In this document: piece after piece, positions 42,630 to 53,566 of the stretch | How the letters are laid out: each line of letters opens with the position of its first letter | Numbering within the stretch: the stretch's first letter is position 1 | From: Gambelia wislizenii | Lineage: Eukaryota > Chordata > Lepidosauria > Squamata > Crotaphytidae | Length of the DNA: 64,000 nt | Direction of reading: 5' to 3' | NCBI GenBank assembly: GCA_030847615.1 | Contig: JAUMIR010000001.1 | Coordinates: 383,638,687-383,702,686, forward strand | The notes under the pieces: model-generated | Seen by the model: only the letters and a program-made list of their open reading frames with translations | What the model was told of the DNA's origin: nothing | The model's database searches: none | Translations under genes and position numbers: made by a program

Positions 42630-43410
42630 TTGGGCATGCCACCCAAAAAGAAGGCCACACCCAGCAAGCCTGTAATGCGGGCTCAGTCTGGCCAGACACT
42701 GAAGTCATGGTCAGCACTGGCACCCCGTGCACGGAAGACCAACCCCCCACGGGGGGCGGCAGGTGAGTCTGAGGCTGTTGAGCACATCCTGAATGGCACT
42801 GCAGCTCCCAACCTACACAAACTGACCAGTGCGATCACACTCCTAGCCAAGCAGGTTGGGGAGCTGAGGTCCAACAGGGGGCAGAAGGTACGAGCCGCTG
42901 CACCAGCTTCAGGGCTCACAGCTGACCTCAAGGCCGAGGCTTCCTCCTCGGCCAAGGAAAAAGCCTCTCAGCAGTCAACAAGGATAGCGGGACAGCGCAG
43001 GAAGCGCAGGTCACCTTTGCCAAGCGAGATCAGCATGATGTCCTCAGACGGCTCTTCCCCGGTGCGGGGGAGCAGCGCGTTGGGAGATAAAGACCTCAGG
43101 AAGGACAAGAGGGATAAAAAAAGGCAGGCCAAGTGAAGGAAGAGGGATTCAGACAGCGAGGGATCGTCAGGTGAGTCCTCCGACGAGGATATGGATCGAG
43201 CTGGGTATTGGTCAGCTGTGGCTTTGGTCCCAGGGTTGCCCTCTTGGGCCATTAAGGCCAGGGCAACCACGGAGCTGGGCTCTGCCAGGCCATCCAGGGT
43301 TTGGCAGGATGGGGTGGCCACTGTGGGGGCCCCCACACCCATACTTTTCCAGGACCACGAGGACCCTCCCGGGATCCACCTGAACAAAAGACTCGCGATA
43401 ATATCTTGAA
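42630..43410 (+). pseudogene. DIRS gag-like N-terminal part
   Basis: A 168-codon frame (42630-43136) starts MPPKKKATPSKP, a basic start typical of nucleic-acid-binding gag, and includes HKLTSAITLLAKQVGEL (helical). A TGA at 43134-43136 interrupts a Lys/Arg- and Ser/Asp-rich segment. The same frame continues (KRDSDSEGSSGESSDED) to about 43409. The chosen start is the first Met after the leader repeats. Structural protein of the retrotransposon particle by analogy; not functional here. Confidence 0.65.
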
Positions 43411-44031
43411 AGGATATTATGTGGATGTCTTTTCTCTTTTAAAACCTGAGGGGGAAGTGGATGCACCCCTAAGTCTGAGAAATCCTTGGACAAGAGCAAA
43501 CCTGACCCGGTGGAGCATTCGTTCCCCAACTGGTTGGCCGGGTATACGGTTTTCATGGGGGTAGTGGGCATGGCTTACCCAGACAGAGGGTGGCACCTGG
43601 CCAATCACCTGAGCAATGTGCTCAAGGCCAAGACCTTGTCCGGGGAAGCAGCGGCAATCGAGTATGACACCACCTTCTGCAAGAGGGCTTCCAGGAACCC
43701 TAGGGCCAGATGGGATCTCATCAACAAGAAACTTTGGCTTATCATTGTGGGATCACACATCAAAGGCAAGCCTGAAGCAAGCAAACAGCCTCGCAAGAGG
43801 GATGCCCGGCGGTTGGTATGCTGGGAGTACAATGCTGGAAAATGCCAGAGATCCCACTGCAAGTTTGAACATTACTGTGAGAACTGCTATGGATCCCACC
43901 CTAGGACCAGCTACCCTCGCCCTGGCGCCACCGCCCAGCCCTTTTGCTCAGGACACCGTGCTTCCTCCAGCATCAAGAGGGATTCAGGGTCAGGTACCAA
44001 TGCCGGGCATGGAAGCGGGAAACACCAGTGA
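43385..44031 (+). pseudogene. DIRS gag-like C-terminal part with Cys/His motif
   Basis: After frameshifts near 43385 and 43480, the frame encodes FPNWLAGYTVFMGVVGMAYP. It ends with a Cys/His cluster (C-x7-C-x4-C-x5-H-x1-C-x2-C-x4-H) in CWEYNAGKCQRSHCKFEHYC plus ENCYGSHP, typical of DIRS gag. A Cys expected after SHPRTS reads Tyr. It overlaps the start of the RT frame in another phase. Confidence 0.75.
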
Positions 44032-45060
44032 CAGTCGAAGGTGGTCCGGCTGGCTTTTGGTGGGCCGTCTGGCTTTCACACCAGTGAGGCTACAGGCTTT
44101 GCTCCCTCTCCTGGCACTATATCCCAACAAGCAGGCAGCCTCATACCTCAGGGACGGGTTTCCCAAGGAGTTCAGGATCCCTGCCATAGGCCCCAGGCTT
44201 GCCTCTGAGTCCGGCAACCTCAAGTCCGCCTCAGAGCTTCCGGAGGTAGTGGCTGCTAAGATCGCAAAAGAATGCACGGCTGGGAGGGTCGCGGGCCCTT
44301 TCCCCGCCCCTCCATTTAGCAACCTTAGGGTCTCTCCGCTGGGGGTGGTCCCTAAGAAAACGCCAGGCGAATTTTGCCTCATCCACCACTTATCCTGCCC
44401 CAAGGGGGCATCAGTAAATGACACCATACCATCTGAGCTTTGCTCAGTGCGATATGTGTCATTCGATCAGGCCGTCAAATTGGTCAGGTCCTGCGGCCCT
44501 GGTGCCCTTATGACTAAATGTGACATTCAGTCAGCATTTCAGCTGCTCCCAGTCCACCCAGAGGACCACTGCCTGTTGGGTTTTAAGTTCCAAGGCCAGT
44601 GGTACTATGACATGGCTTTGCCCATGGGGTGCTCCATTAGCTGTTTTGCTTTTGAGGCATTCAGCACTTTTTTGGAATTGGCCCTGCACCACAGGACAGG
44701 CTCTGCTCTGGTCACTCATTACCTGGACGATTTTCTTATGATAGGGGTGGCCGGGGGGCTGGATTGTGGGTTTCTGCTTAAGTCTTTTTAGGATTTGTTA
44801 TAGGAGCTAGGTGTCCCCTTGGCTCCAGACAAAATGGTGGGGCCAGCCAGCAGCATTACCTACTTAGGGATCACGCTGGACTCTGTAGCAGAAGTCTCAC
44901 GGCTGCCCGAAGACAAGCTGGCCGGGATCAAGCAGAAGCTGCTACTCCTCCTAGAGAAGAAGAAAGCCTCTCTGAAGGAAGTCCAGTCCCTGCTAGGCCA
45001 CCTCAACTTTGCTTGCAGGGTGGTGGCCCAGGCAGGGGTTTCTGTGGCAGATTAGCTAGA
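44030..45060 (+). pseudogene. DIRS reverse transcriptase
   Basis: The frame through 44791 encodes VSPLGVVPKKTPGEFCLIHH, motif A TKCDIQSAFQLLPVHPEDH, motif B MALPMGCSISCFAFE and motif C HYLDDFLMIG, with the catalytic Asp residues in place. Two in-frame TAG codons (44789, 44801) interrupt it before the thumb (SSITYLGITLDS, LKEVQSLLGHLNFACRVV). A frameshift near 45040 leads into RNase H. The normal product copies element RNA into the circular DNA intermediate used by the recombinase. Confidence 0.88.
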
Positions 45061-45600
45061 ATCACCGCAGGCATCAAGTCCTCTCACCACCACATTTGGC
45101 TTACCAGGGGGGTTAAAGAGGATTTGAGGGTGTGGCTTAGATTCTTTGAGGGTTACAATGGGGTGACATTCTGGCAGGGGGAGGCGGCACTTGGGGCTGG
45201 GTTGCAAGTCCACTCAGATGCAGCTGGGGGTTTGGGGTTTGGGATATTCTTTAATGGGGACTGGTGCACACAGCCTTGGCCTCCTGCCTGGAGGGAATCT
45301 GATGTTATTCAGGACCTAACTTTTCTTGAATTTTTTTCCCATAGTAGTAGCGGTTTATCTCTGGAGAGACGAGTTCCATGACAAGTGGGTGTGCTTTTGG
45401 GTGAGACAACCAGGCGGTGGTCCATATCATTAACTCACAATCTTCTAAATCTGACAGGGTCATGCGACTCATCAGAGAATTTGTCCTGGTCTGCCTAGCA
45501 GCTAACATTTCTTTCACTGCACGCCACATCCCAGGTGTGAATAACGAAATTGCGAATGCATTATCTCGATTCCAGGATGGCAGATTTTGGGAATTGGCTC
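45061..45600 (+). pseudogene. DIRS RNase H domain
   Basis: Encodes LQVHSDAAGGLGFGIFFNG (first catalytic Asp), DLTFLEFF (catalytic Glu), and after frameshifts near 45338 and 45405 VVHIINSQSSKSDRVMR and ARHIPGVNNEIANALSRF. The third acidic residue, expected in a WCDNQAVV-type segment, is destroyed by the shift (GTGAGACAACC). Confidence 0.85.
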
Positions 45601-45639
45601 CGGAAGCAGATCCCACTCCAACCACCTTCCCAGTCGAGC

Positions 45640-46568
45640 TCTGGCATCTTGGGAAGGAGCGGTGCTCCGGGGGGTCTTTAACCTTCCTTGGTACCTTCCA
45701 CCCAGGCCAGTTACTCCCGGGCGGTCCGGCAGTTTGGCGGTTTCAGAATGCGCCATGAATACGGGAGCTCCTGGCCAACCACGGAACGAGAGGTTCTCCA
45801 CTACATTGGGATGTTGAAGGAGAATGGCCTTACCCCCAGGACTATATCTCTTCACCTGGCAGCCATCTCCTTTCACAGCAAGACGGCTGGACACGGTGAT
45901 CCATGCAGCACTTTCTTGATCTGCAAAGCGGTCAAAGGATGGCACCGCATGGAAGGAAGCAGCAGGACACTAGCAGACCAGTCTCATATGGACTTCTATG
46001 CAACCTCATCACAGCCCTTGCAGCTGTATGTCGATCCAGGTATGAAACTCTACTATTCCACTCTGCCTTTTCGGTTGCTTTCTTTGCAGCATTGCTCATC
46101 GGAGAGCTAGTCTGCAGAGCCAAGGCATCCAGGACTGGGCATACTTTCCAGCAGTCTGACGTTGATCTGGCAGATGAGGTTCTTCAACTGCGGCTACGAA
46201 GGTCCAAAAATGACCAACGCGGATGGGGGGCTGTCATCCGGCTACTGGCACTGAAGGGATCTCTGGCTTGCCCGGTGCACCTCTTACAGCAATACCTCAA
46301 GCAGCGTTCAGATGTTCCTGGCCCCCTGTTTATCCATAAAAGCTTGTCTTTTTTGACCCGCTTCCAGTTCGTCAGCATTCTTCGAACCACCTTAAGGCAC
46401 ATTGGATGCCTGGCAGATGACTTCAGCGGGCACTCTTTCCGGATAGGCGCAGCTACTACAGTGGCAGCGGAAGGCTTGGCAGCTTCAGACATTCAGTGCC
46501 TGGGCAGATGGCGGTCCAGGGCATACTCCGCTTACATCCATCCAGAATTCGATCTTCTCCACAGCTAG
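45640..46568 (+). pseudogene. DIRS tyrosine recombinase, first catalytic Arg lost
   Basis: N-terminal frame: TQASYSRAVRQFGGF and YIGMLKENGLTPRTISLHLA (core-binding fold). After a shift near 45950 the catalytic part reads FFAALLIGELVCRAKAS, LRRSKNDQRGWG (strand Lys), SGHSFRIGAATTVA (His-x-x-Arg), LGRWRSRAYSAYIHPE (Trp and nucleophilic Tyr). The family pattern LR(I/V)xEL has Leu instead of Arg here (CTC at about 46091). One such change alone should abolish recombination. It would normally integrate a circular DNA intermediate without target duplication. Confidence 0.88.
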
Positions 46569-46792
46569 GTCCAAGGGGCGGATCCTTTCAGGCAGGAGGT
46601 ATTTCTCTTTGGTGATAGCTGTTGGGTTGGTGGAAGCCGAGTAGTCTCGTCACTTGGCTTTGATGGCGGTGGGCATGGGTTTGGTTCCCGGTTGGGGGGG
46701 GCTGGGAGTCCCCATCTGGCCTGAGGCAGGCTTGCCGGGTCCTGGGTCGGGATTGTTCCTGAGGGACTCCCCCCCCGGGGAGGCCATCAGGT

Positions 46793-46906
46793 CACATGGA
46801 GTAGTCACGGGGTCTTATCACGTGATATCTCCAAGCTGGTCACGTGATTGGTCATGTGACATGGTCATACGGCCAGGCACGTGATCGGTCACGTGATTGA
46901 CATGTG
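46793..46906. promoter_or_regulatory. Cluster of E-box-like CACGTG/CATGTG sites
   Basis: CACGTG occurs at 46819-46824, 46841-46846, 46878-46883 and 46890-46895. CATGTG or its complement occurs at 46793-46798, 46853-46858 and 46901-46906. Several have the extended form GGTCACGTGAT. Seven palindromic hexamers in 114 bp in the 3' part of the DIRS element could be bHLH-factor sites or a decayed inverted repeat. Confidence 0.6.
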
Positions 46907-47162
46907 ACCTGGACACAGGGTCCGCCTTTGGGGGCGGGCCCGCACTTGGTGTCAGAGCAAGGTGAGGGCTCTCACCTTGCCCATCGGCTACCCATGCCCG
47001 GACAAACGACTAACAACTATCACCAAACAGAAAGTTGTGGCCTTTTCTGCCAACTATCTTCACCTTTTTATCTGTAATAAACAATTTTTGTGCATGTTAT
47101 ACTGCGTGTATCTTTGGGGGGCAGGGCTCGGGGAGCGGGGGCACCATATCACTTGGCCGCAA

Positions 47163-47395
47163 ACAGAGATTCCACTTCAACATTAGGAGGAACTTTCTGA
47201 CAGTAAGAGCTGTTTGGCAGTGGAACACACTCCCTCGGAGCATGGTAGAGTCTCCTTCCTTGGATGTCTTTAAACAGAGGCTGGATGGCCATCTGTCCCG
47301 GATGCTTTGATTGTGATTTCCTGTGTGGCAGGGGGTTGGACTGGATGGCCCTCGTGGTCTCTTCCAACTCTGCAATTCTATGATTCTATTCTATG
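47163..47395 (+). mobile_element. CR1 3' end, 5'-truncated
   Basis: AGATTCCACTTCAACATTAG encodes the [20 protein letters not shown] segment, followed by the 3' terminus with ATTCTATGATTCTAT. It adjoins the right edge of the DIRS element. Confidence 0.92.
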
Positions 47396-47960
47396 CGATG
47401 TCTATACTTCTGTTGAGGATGGTGTCTCACCACTGAAAGAAGCATTGATTAGAACTCTACTGGATATAAATTCCTGATTAGATTCTTCCTTTTTTCCCTT
47501 ATGGATAACTAATTATATTCTACCTAATTCCCTTATGGATTAGTTAGCCTCTCATTCACCACTGACCACCCCCACCAGCCAGTCTGTAATTACCATTAAC
47601 CAACACCACCACAAATAATCCCATCTCCTCATCATTGCTGTTTCTGATACTACTGTATTTGTCCTGTTCCTTTGGAACCCATCAGCAGCAGTGGTGTGGG
47701 AGGTGGGGGGTGGGGGAGAAGCTAAAGTTAAAGTCAGGGTGCTTTTTGTTTTCCTTGAACCTGTCATCACAGAGGGTAAGTGAATAGACAGTAACAGCAA
47801 GGACAAGGAGGACCAGGGGATTGGAAAAGTTGCATTCAAGTTCTATGGTTCCTAGGGCCCCCTATTTGCTGGCCTGAAAACAAATTATATTTCATGCATA
47901 CATACACCTTGCTAAACTATGGCTTAAAAACAAAAGAAGTATGCAGCTGGAATGTATATA
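47396..47960. other. No gene or repeat recognised
   Basis: Nothing I can support. Confidence 0.5.
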
Positions 47961-47962
47961 GA

Positions 47963-49078
47963 AGGTCCCCCATGATATCCTTCCAAAAAAGTTAGCAACA
48001 TGTGGGCTAGACAATGCAACTGTTAGGTGGATTTGTAATTGGTTGACTGACAGAACCCAAAGGGTGCTCCACTATGGTTCCACATCATCCTGGAGAGAAG
48101 TGACCAGTGAAGTGCCACAGGCTTCTGTTCTGAGCCCAGTGCCATTCAATATCTTTTTTCAATGACTTCAATGAGGGAATAGAGGGCATTCTTATCAAGT
48201 TTGCAGATGGCACCAAATTAGGAGGTGTAGCTAATACCCCAGAGGACTGGATCAGAATTCAAAATAACCTTAACAGATTAGAAAGTTGGGCCAAAACTAA
48301 CAAAATGTATTTCAACAGGGAGAAATGTAGAGTACTACACTTAGGCAGAAAAAAATGAAATGCACAGATATAGGATGGGTGATACCTGGCTTTTTGGCAG
48401 TACATGCGAAAGGGATCTAGGAGTCTCAGGGGACCACAAGCTGAACATGAGGTAGCAGTGTGATGCAGCAGCCAGAAAAGCCAATGTGAATCTAGGCTTC
48501 ATCAACAGGAGTATAGTGTCTAGATCAAGGGAAGTAATAGTGCCACTCTATTCTGCTTTGGTCAGACTCACCTGGAATACTGTGTCCAGTTCTGGGCACC
48601 ACAATTCAGGAAGGACGTTGACAAGCTGGAGTGTGTCCAGAGGAGAATGACCAAAATGGTAAAAAGTGTAGAAACCATGCGCTATGAGGAGCAGCTTAGG
48701 AAGCTGGGCATGTTTAGCCTGGAGAAGAGAAGGTTAAGAGGGGACATGATGGCCATGTTTAAATATTTGAAGGGATATTTGAGGATGGAGCCAGCTTGTT
48801 TTCTGCCACTCCAGAGAGTAGGACACGGAACAATGGGTTCAAACTACAGGAAAAGAGATTTCATCTAAACATTAGGAAGAACTTCCTGACAGTAAGAGCT
48901 GTTCGGCAGTGGTATGTGCTGCCTCATAGTGTGGTGGAGTCTCCTTTTTTGGAAGTTTCTAAACAGAGGCTGGATGGCCATCTGTTGGGCGTGCTTTGAT
49001 CGTGTGTTCCTGCATGGCAGGGCATTGGACTAGATGGCCCTTGTGGTCTCTTCCAACTTTATGATTCTATGATTCTGT
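47963..49078 (+). pseudogene. CR1 ORF2 RT fragment to 3' end
   Basis: Starts at the CCCCCATGATATCC position inside motif A, so the element is 5'-truncated there. It contains TCATCCTGGAGAGAAGTGAC..., motif B with CAGGCTTCTGTTCTG, and motif C as TTTGCAGATGGCACC (FADG, second Asp lost). The C-terminal part is [20 protein letters not shown]. Several frame changes. Ends ATGATTCTATGATTCTG. Confidence 0.88.
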
Positions 49079-50594
49079 CTCCAAAACATGGGGGTAAATG
49101 ATGCTCAGCCTTTCCTGAGGAAGGAAAGGCATTCTGCTCATAGGCATTTTAATATGATTAGTTAACTTTCCAAAATTTTCTCCTGGCATTCCACATAGGT
49201 TATGGGGTTTATCCATCTGAGTCCAGTTTCAAATTAAACTCCAGAACTAATGAAGATGATTCATTTAAGAAAACATTCTGAACCACCTGAAGTCATTGAG
49301 ATTCTAATGTGGACTTAGGGTTTTGGAGACTGTGAGAACAGAACAGGAATGATGTGGGGCAGATTTATTATTGTTCCCAGCCTTTGAACCGTGCGCTCTT
49401 AAAAATGTAACAGCAAGCCTCCATTTCTGTGTCTCAGCTGTAAGAATTTATTAATGCTTTTATAGAACTCAGTGTGCCAGCCAGGGATACAAATGAAATA
49501 TTTTTTCAAGGCAGTTATGAGACTAATGGGTTAAATTAAGCAGGCAGTATAAATGTAAGCCGAACATATGGTCTAGGCCCTTGGAGGGTTTCAGAAAGAA
49601 AATGTCTGGTAAAACAAGTAAAGCCCATCCTTGGAGAGTATTGTGTCAACGTGAAAGGCTCCCCCTCTCCATACACCTTTCCCCCTTTTTCTCAACCAAA
49701 AAGAAAAGATCAGGTTATCCACCATTATTTCATCTCTCTGCCTGTTCACAGTGAAGCAGCAGGGGAAATACTATTTAATAGAGGCAAAGAAGAAAACAAG
49801 TGGATGAACCACTGGGGAAACTGGCATGAGGCAGAGGAAAAGAGAGAAACCTTGCACAGCTCTTTTGCTCAAGTGGAAATGAAAGAAAATATGTAGTGAA
49901 TTGCCAAAAACAAAACAGCTTATTACAAAAAGCCTCTCCATTTCCTGTGAGTATCTTTTTTTGCTGCTGTTTGTCAAATCTAACCTATGAAATTCAGTAA
50001 GAGGCTCATTACTTGTTTAATTTAAATCCTCTTTGGGTCTTTTTTTAAAAAAAGAAAATAACCAATGAAACAGGTCATCTAGAAAGAACTTGAAAGAAAG
50101 ATTAATTAACAGCAAGAGCATCTCCCTGCTTCCAGAGGATCACTTTCTATGAAGCATGGTTAAATGGCTAAAGATTCAGAGCTACATCTTCACTTTTCCT
50201 AAATTTACTTTAATCTCAACTACATAGCTGCAGGAAACAGAGCTGTAACAAGATATAAAAACCTGACCTCAAATGTATGCCATCAAGTTCAAGGACAAAA
50301 TGATACTGATAACAGGAAAAATAATAATTTTGTAATCCAGCCTATAAAGGCATTTATTAGAAAGCATACTGAAGACCAATGAACCTTTGTATTCCAGTCT
50401 TATATATACAGTTACTTAGATGCTGAAGATCTACTAAGTTTGCATGGGATTTACCTTTCACATGAGTGTGAACACAGCAATGCAGCCTTAGGCCTGGTTC
50501 AATGGATGCCAAGCACACTAAATGGTCACATTCAGTGAGACAAATACATCAAATCTTGTTAGCATGAGCTACCAAGTATTAAAGGACCAATGAA
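49079..50594. other. No gene or repeat recognised
   Basis: An 81-codon plus frame at 49651-49896 has no recognisable motif. Confidence 0.45.
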
Positions 50595-50596
50595 TG

Positions 50597-50597
<1 letters not shown>

Positions 50598-50650
<53 letters not shown>

Positions 50651-50652
50651 AT
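50598..50652. repeat. (CA)n(TA)n compound microsatellite
   Basis: About 17 CA units followed by about 9 TA units. Alternating purine-pyrimidine throughout. Confidence 0.95.
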
Positions 50653-51408
50653 ATTATGAATATATGTATGTAAAATTAAAATTAGGATTTGCTTTATCCT
50701 TATCCTCCTTCTCCCTTTCAGGGAAAGAAAACAGGGTTCTGAAAAGCTTTACTCTGCTCCCCAACCCATTTCTTTTAATCCTTAATGCTCTCTTTGGATT
50801 GACTTAATTTAAGAATGGAGGGAATGAATCACATTTTTGTACACTCCCAGGCCAGCACAGCCAGTGGGAGCACTAAGGGAGTGTGGAGAAGATGAATCAC
50901 ACCAGGTGACACCTTTGGAGGTGTGTGTGTGTGTGTGTGAGAAAGAGAGAGACACCAGCCTTAGTGACACCACAGAGCATAACTCCTAACACAAACAAGA
51001 GACTGCTCATCTTTAAATGGGCCTGATATCATTATTGGCCCAGGCTGAAATGAGGGAAAGAAGGGAGGCATATAATCTCTGCTGAGAAGCTGTTGCTACC
51101 AGGTTCCTCAACCCATCACATGGCAGCAGCTGTAACATTTGGCTCCTCCTGTCCTTCAACAGTTTTTTTTCTGTTCCAGCTGGTTGTTATAAGAATGTTA
51201 CAACTGAGAACTAGTCCCTGAGTTTGCTTCTTTCTTTCTTTCCCCCTGACACATCCAGTTGCTTATTATTTTGTGTCATGTCTTTTCAATGTAAGGCTAT
51301 TGCCTTACTAGTGATATTTTAAACCACCTTGAATGTTTTGGGAGATGGGGACAAAAACAAGATAAAAATACTTTAAACCAGCAACTCTGCAAACCTCATT
51401 TGTCACAC
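50653..51408. other. No gene; (GT)n near 50923-50942
   Basis: Nothing else recognised. Confidence 0.5.
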
Positions 51409-51645
51409 TGAGAGCCAAAGTGGTATAGTGGTTTGCGTGATGGAGTAGATCTCTGGAAGATCAAGGTTTTAATCTCTGCTTGGCCATGGAAACCTACTGG
51501 GTGGCCTTGAGCAACTCACACTCTCTCAGCCTCAGAGGAAGACAAGGGCAAAGAACCTCTGGACAAATTCTGCCAAGAAAACTCCATGGTAAGTTTGCCT
51601 TAGGGTTCCCAAGATGACTTGAAGGCACACAATCACAAAAAAATG
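51409..51645 (+). mobile_element. Sauria-type SINE, near full length
   Basis: Head GAGAGCCAAAGTGGTATAGTG, B-box-like AAGGTTTTAATCTC, body GGAAACCTACTGGGTGGCC and CACACTCTCTCAGCCTCAG, and tail AGATGACTTGAAGGCACACAATC followed by an A-rich end. The tail resembles the BovB 3' end, which is how such SINEs borrow LINE enzymes. Confidence 0.92.
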
Positions 51646-52180
51646 GTGACAACTAGACATGGCACATCTGTTTTCCTTAGGTATGAGAAACAGCCAGAGC
51701 AGTAGGAGGTATTTTACTATATTTGTCCTTGCTGGAAAAGAATGATTTCTCTTGTTATTTTTCCAAAAGTAGGGCAATGCTTGCTAGGAATGGTACATAC
51801 TGCTCTATTTGAGCAGCTTTCCCCCATGTGTTCAATAAGTTCAATATCCTCTTAAGGATATTTTAGGCAGAGAGGTATCTAAAAGAAGATTTTAGTATGC
51901 ACAGGATAATGGTGTTGCTGTACTTTTCTGTTATATGTGGACTTTATGCACATTTGTAATGAGATAGAACAGCATCTGATTTTAATTTATACTGAGCAGG
52001 ACCCTGGTTAGAGAGGGGGGAAAAAGAATTACAGTAGAATGTTTCAAATCTGTGTTTCTCATGTAAAGAACAGCCCTGATACTCTAAGGATTGTTTTCTC
52101 TGTGCAAATGTTTTCATTTTTATGACAAATGGCTGTGTCATCAAGACTGGCACAGAATGAGACAGCTTCAACAGTATTTA
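51646..52180. other. No gene or repeat recognised
   Basis: Nothing I can support. Confidence 0.5.
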
Positions 52181-52694
52181 TGTTTGGAGTGACTATGTGA
52201 CGAATGTTGCTGTCCTTGAGCAAGCAGGGATCACCAGCATTGAGGCCATGATATTGAGAACACAGCTGCGCTGGGCAGGGCACGTTTCTAGGATGGAGGA
52301 CTATTGCCTCCCAAAAATATTACTCTCTGGTGAACTCGCCATGGGTCAGCGTAAGAGGAGCGCTCCAAAAAAGCCATAGAAAGACTCCCTGAAACAACAT
52401 CTCAGGCTCAGCCAAATTGATCACCAACAGTGGTCCGCCCTGGCCTCACATCGGGAGGCATGGAGACGCACTATTCACAATGCTGCAGCCTTATTTGAGA
52501 ACTCACACCGAACAAGTCTTGAAGAGAAACGACAACACAGAAAGAATCACAACCCAAAAACATCACCCAAGGAGCCCTTCTGCTGTGCTTTCTGCAACCG
52601 GACTTGTTTATCTCAGATTGACCTTTTTAGTCATCAGCGCGCTTGCAGAAAGCGCGGGATGAGTACTTCCTGAATCTTCCTTTGCGGAGAAAAG

Positions 52695-52697
<3 letters not shown>
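52181..52697 (+). pseudogene. LINE ORF2 C-terminal remnant with zinc-finger-like end (copy 3)
   Basis: Same family as 4988-5640 and 9479-10136: TNVAVLEQAGITSIEAMILR, RWAGHVSRMEDY, then after a stop KDSLKQH and a finger of the same C-x2-C...H-x4-C form. More 5'-truncated than the other two (starts GACTATGTGACGAATG). Confidence 0.82.

Positions 52698-52748
<51 letters not shown>
52698..52748 (+). repeat. (GA)n tail of LINE copy 3
   Basis: About 25 GA units directly after GCGGAGAAAAGCCAGAGAG. Confidence 0.95.
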
Positions 52749-52750
<2 letters not shown>

Positions 52751-53018
52751 GTATATATATGTGTGTGCATGTCTGTGTGCGTGCACGCATGCATACCACA
52801 TGTATATGTAATAATACTTCAAACATTTGTATATGATTTCTACAAATACACACACACATTTTTTTTTTTTACTGGGAAGAACATCTTAATGCAAAGTAGT
52901 CCTCTATACCCAAAGCTTTACCAACATGAAGAATTTCCTGTTGGTTGTTTTGAAAATAGGCATTGGGTAGAAACACAATCATGACATATAAACCAAGGGG
53001 TTGTCTAAATGATAAATG

Positions 53019-53048
53019 AATGAATGAATGAATGAATAAATAAATAAA
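53019..53048. repeat. (AATG)n/(AATA)n microsatellite
   Basis: About seven tetranucleotide units. Confidence 0.9.
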
Positions 53049-53065
53049 ATCCAAATGGAATTCAC

Positions 53066-53566
53066 TGGAAGACGATCAGTCTTAATGGGAACCCGCATCA
53101 ATGCGCTGTTCTCGGAAGAGGAGCAGCAAAAATCTCCAAAAACTTTGTTGGGAAAGTCTTTGCAGCTTTACCCAGTTCTTTAAAAACAGTGAAGGAATGC
53201 GCATTCCTGCTTGTTGGGACAAGCAATTCAATTTGAATCACTTTCCCATATGAGAGGAAGCACAAACTTGATTGGCTGGATGAGTGCAGGGGGGCAGACC
53301 TTACTAACAGGGCAAGCGCCCGCTGTCACCATGTTAGATTTTTACCTTAGCGAGCAATCACTAAGGCGATAAAATGGGTATTTGTATTATCTTTTTCTCT
53401 CACTTTTTTTTGGTTAAAAGTGAAATATTGCTCATGATGGAAATAGTTTTTTTTTTTAAAAAAAGTTTGGTGGTGGCAGTTTTAAAAACATGAGTAATTC
53501 ATTCGCAGTCGCCATCTTGGCTAGAGGGCATGCAAAGTTTATGGGGGCTGTAAAACCATTAAGACA
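53066..53566 (+). mobile_element. Non-autonomous DNA transposon (family of 34.3 kb)
   Basis: Left end CAGTCTTAATGGGAACC and right end, reverse complement TTGTCTTAATGGTTTTAC, share GTCTTAATGG. Interior landmarks are shared with 34290-34815. No coding capacity. Confidence 0.55.

Larger units (their letters stand above)
41594..47160 (+). mobile_element. DIRS-like retrotransposon (tyrosine recombinase type), degenerate
   Basis: About 5.5 kb with repeat-rich leader (41.6-42.6 kb), gag-like remnants (42.63-44.03 kb), reverse transcriptase plus RNase H (about 44.03-45.6 kb), tyrosine recombinase (about 45.64-46.57 kb), and a 3' region with an E-box-like cluster and a polyadenylation signal (AATAAA, about 47077). 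This order and the YR in place of an integrase are diagnostic of DIRS elements. I did not find the terminal inverted repeats by eye, so the outer limits are approximate. The GC content is clearly above the surroundings. Confidence 0.9.

Noticed and set aside
43191..45945. Antisense and shifted frames across the DIRS element (for example 43212-43571 minus, 45514-45945 minus)
   Set aside because: Shadows of the real coding frames, with no motifs of their own.
52643..52984. Frames reading RERERERE or SLSLSLSL across GA/CT tracts (also at 4.9, 55.7 and 60.4 kb)
   Set aside because: Direct translations of dinucleotide repeats.
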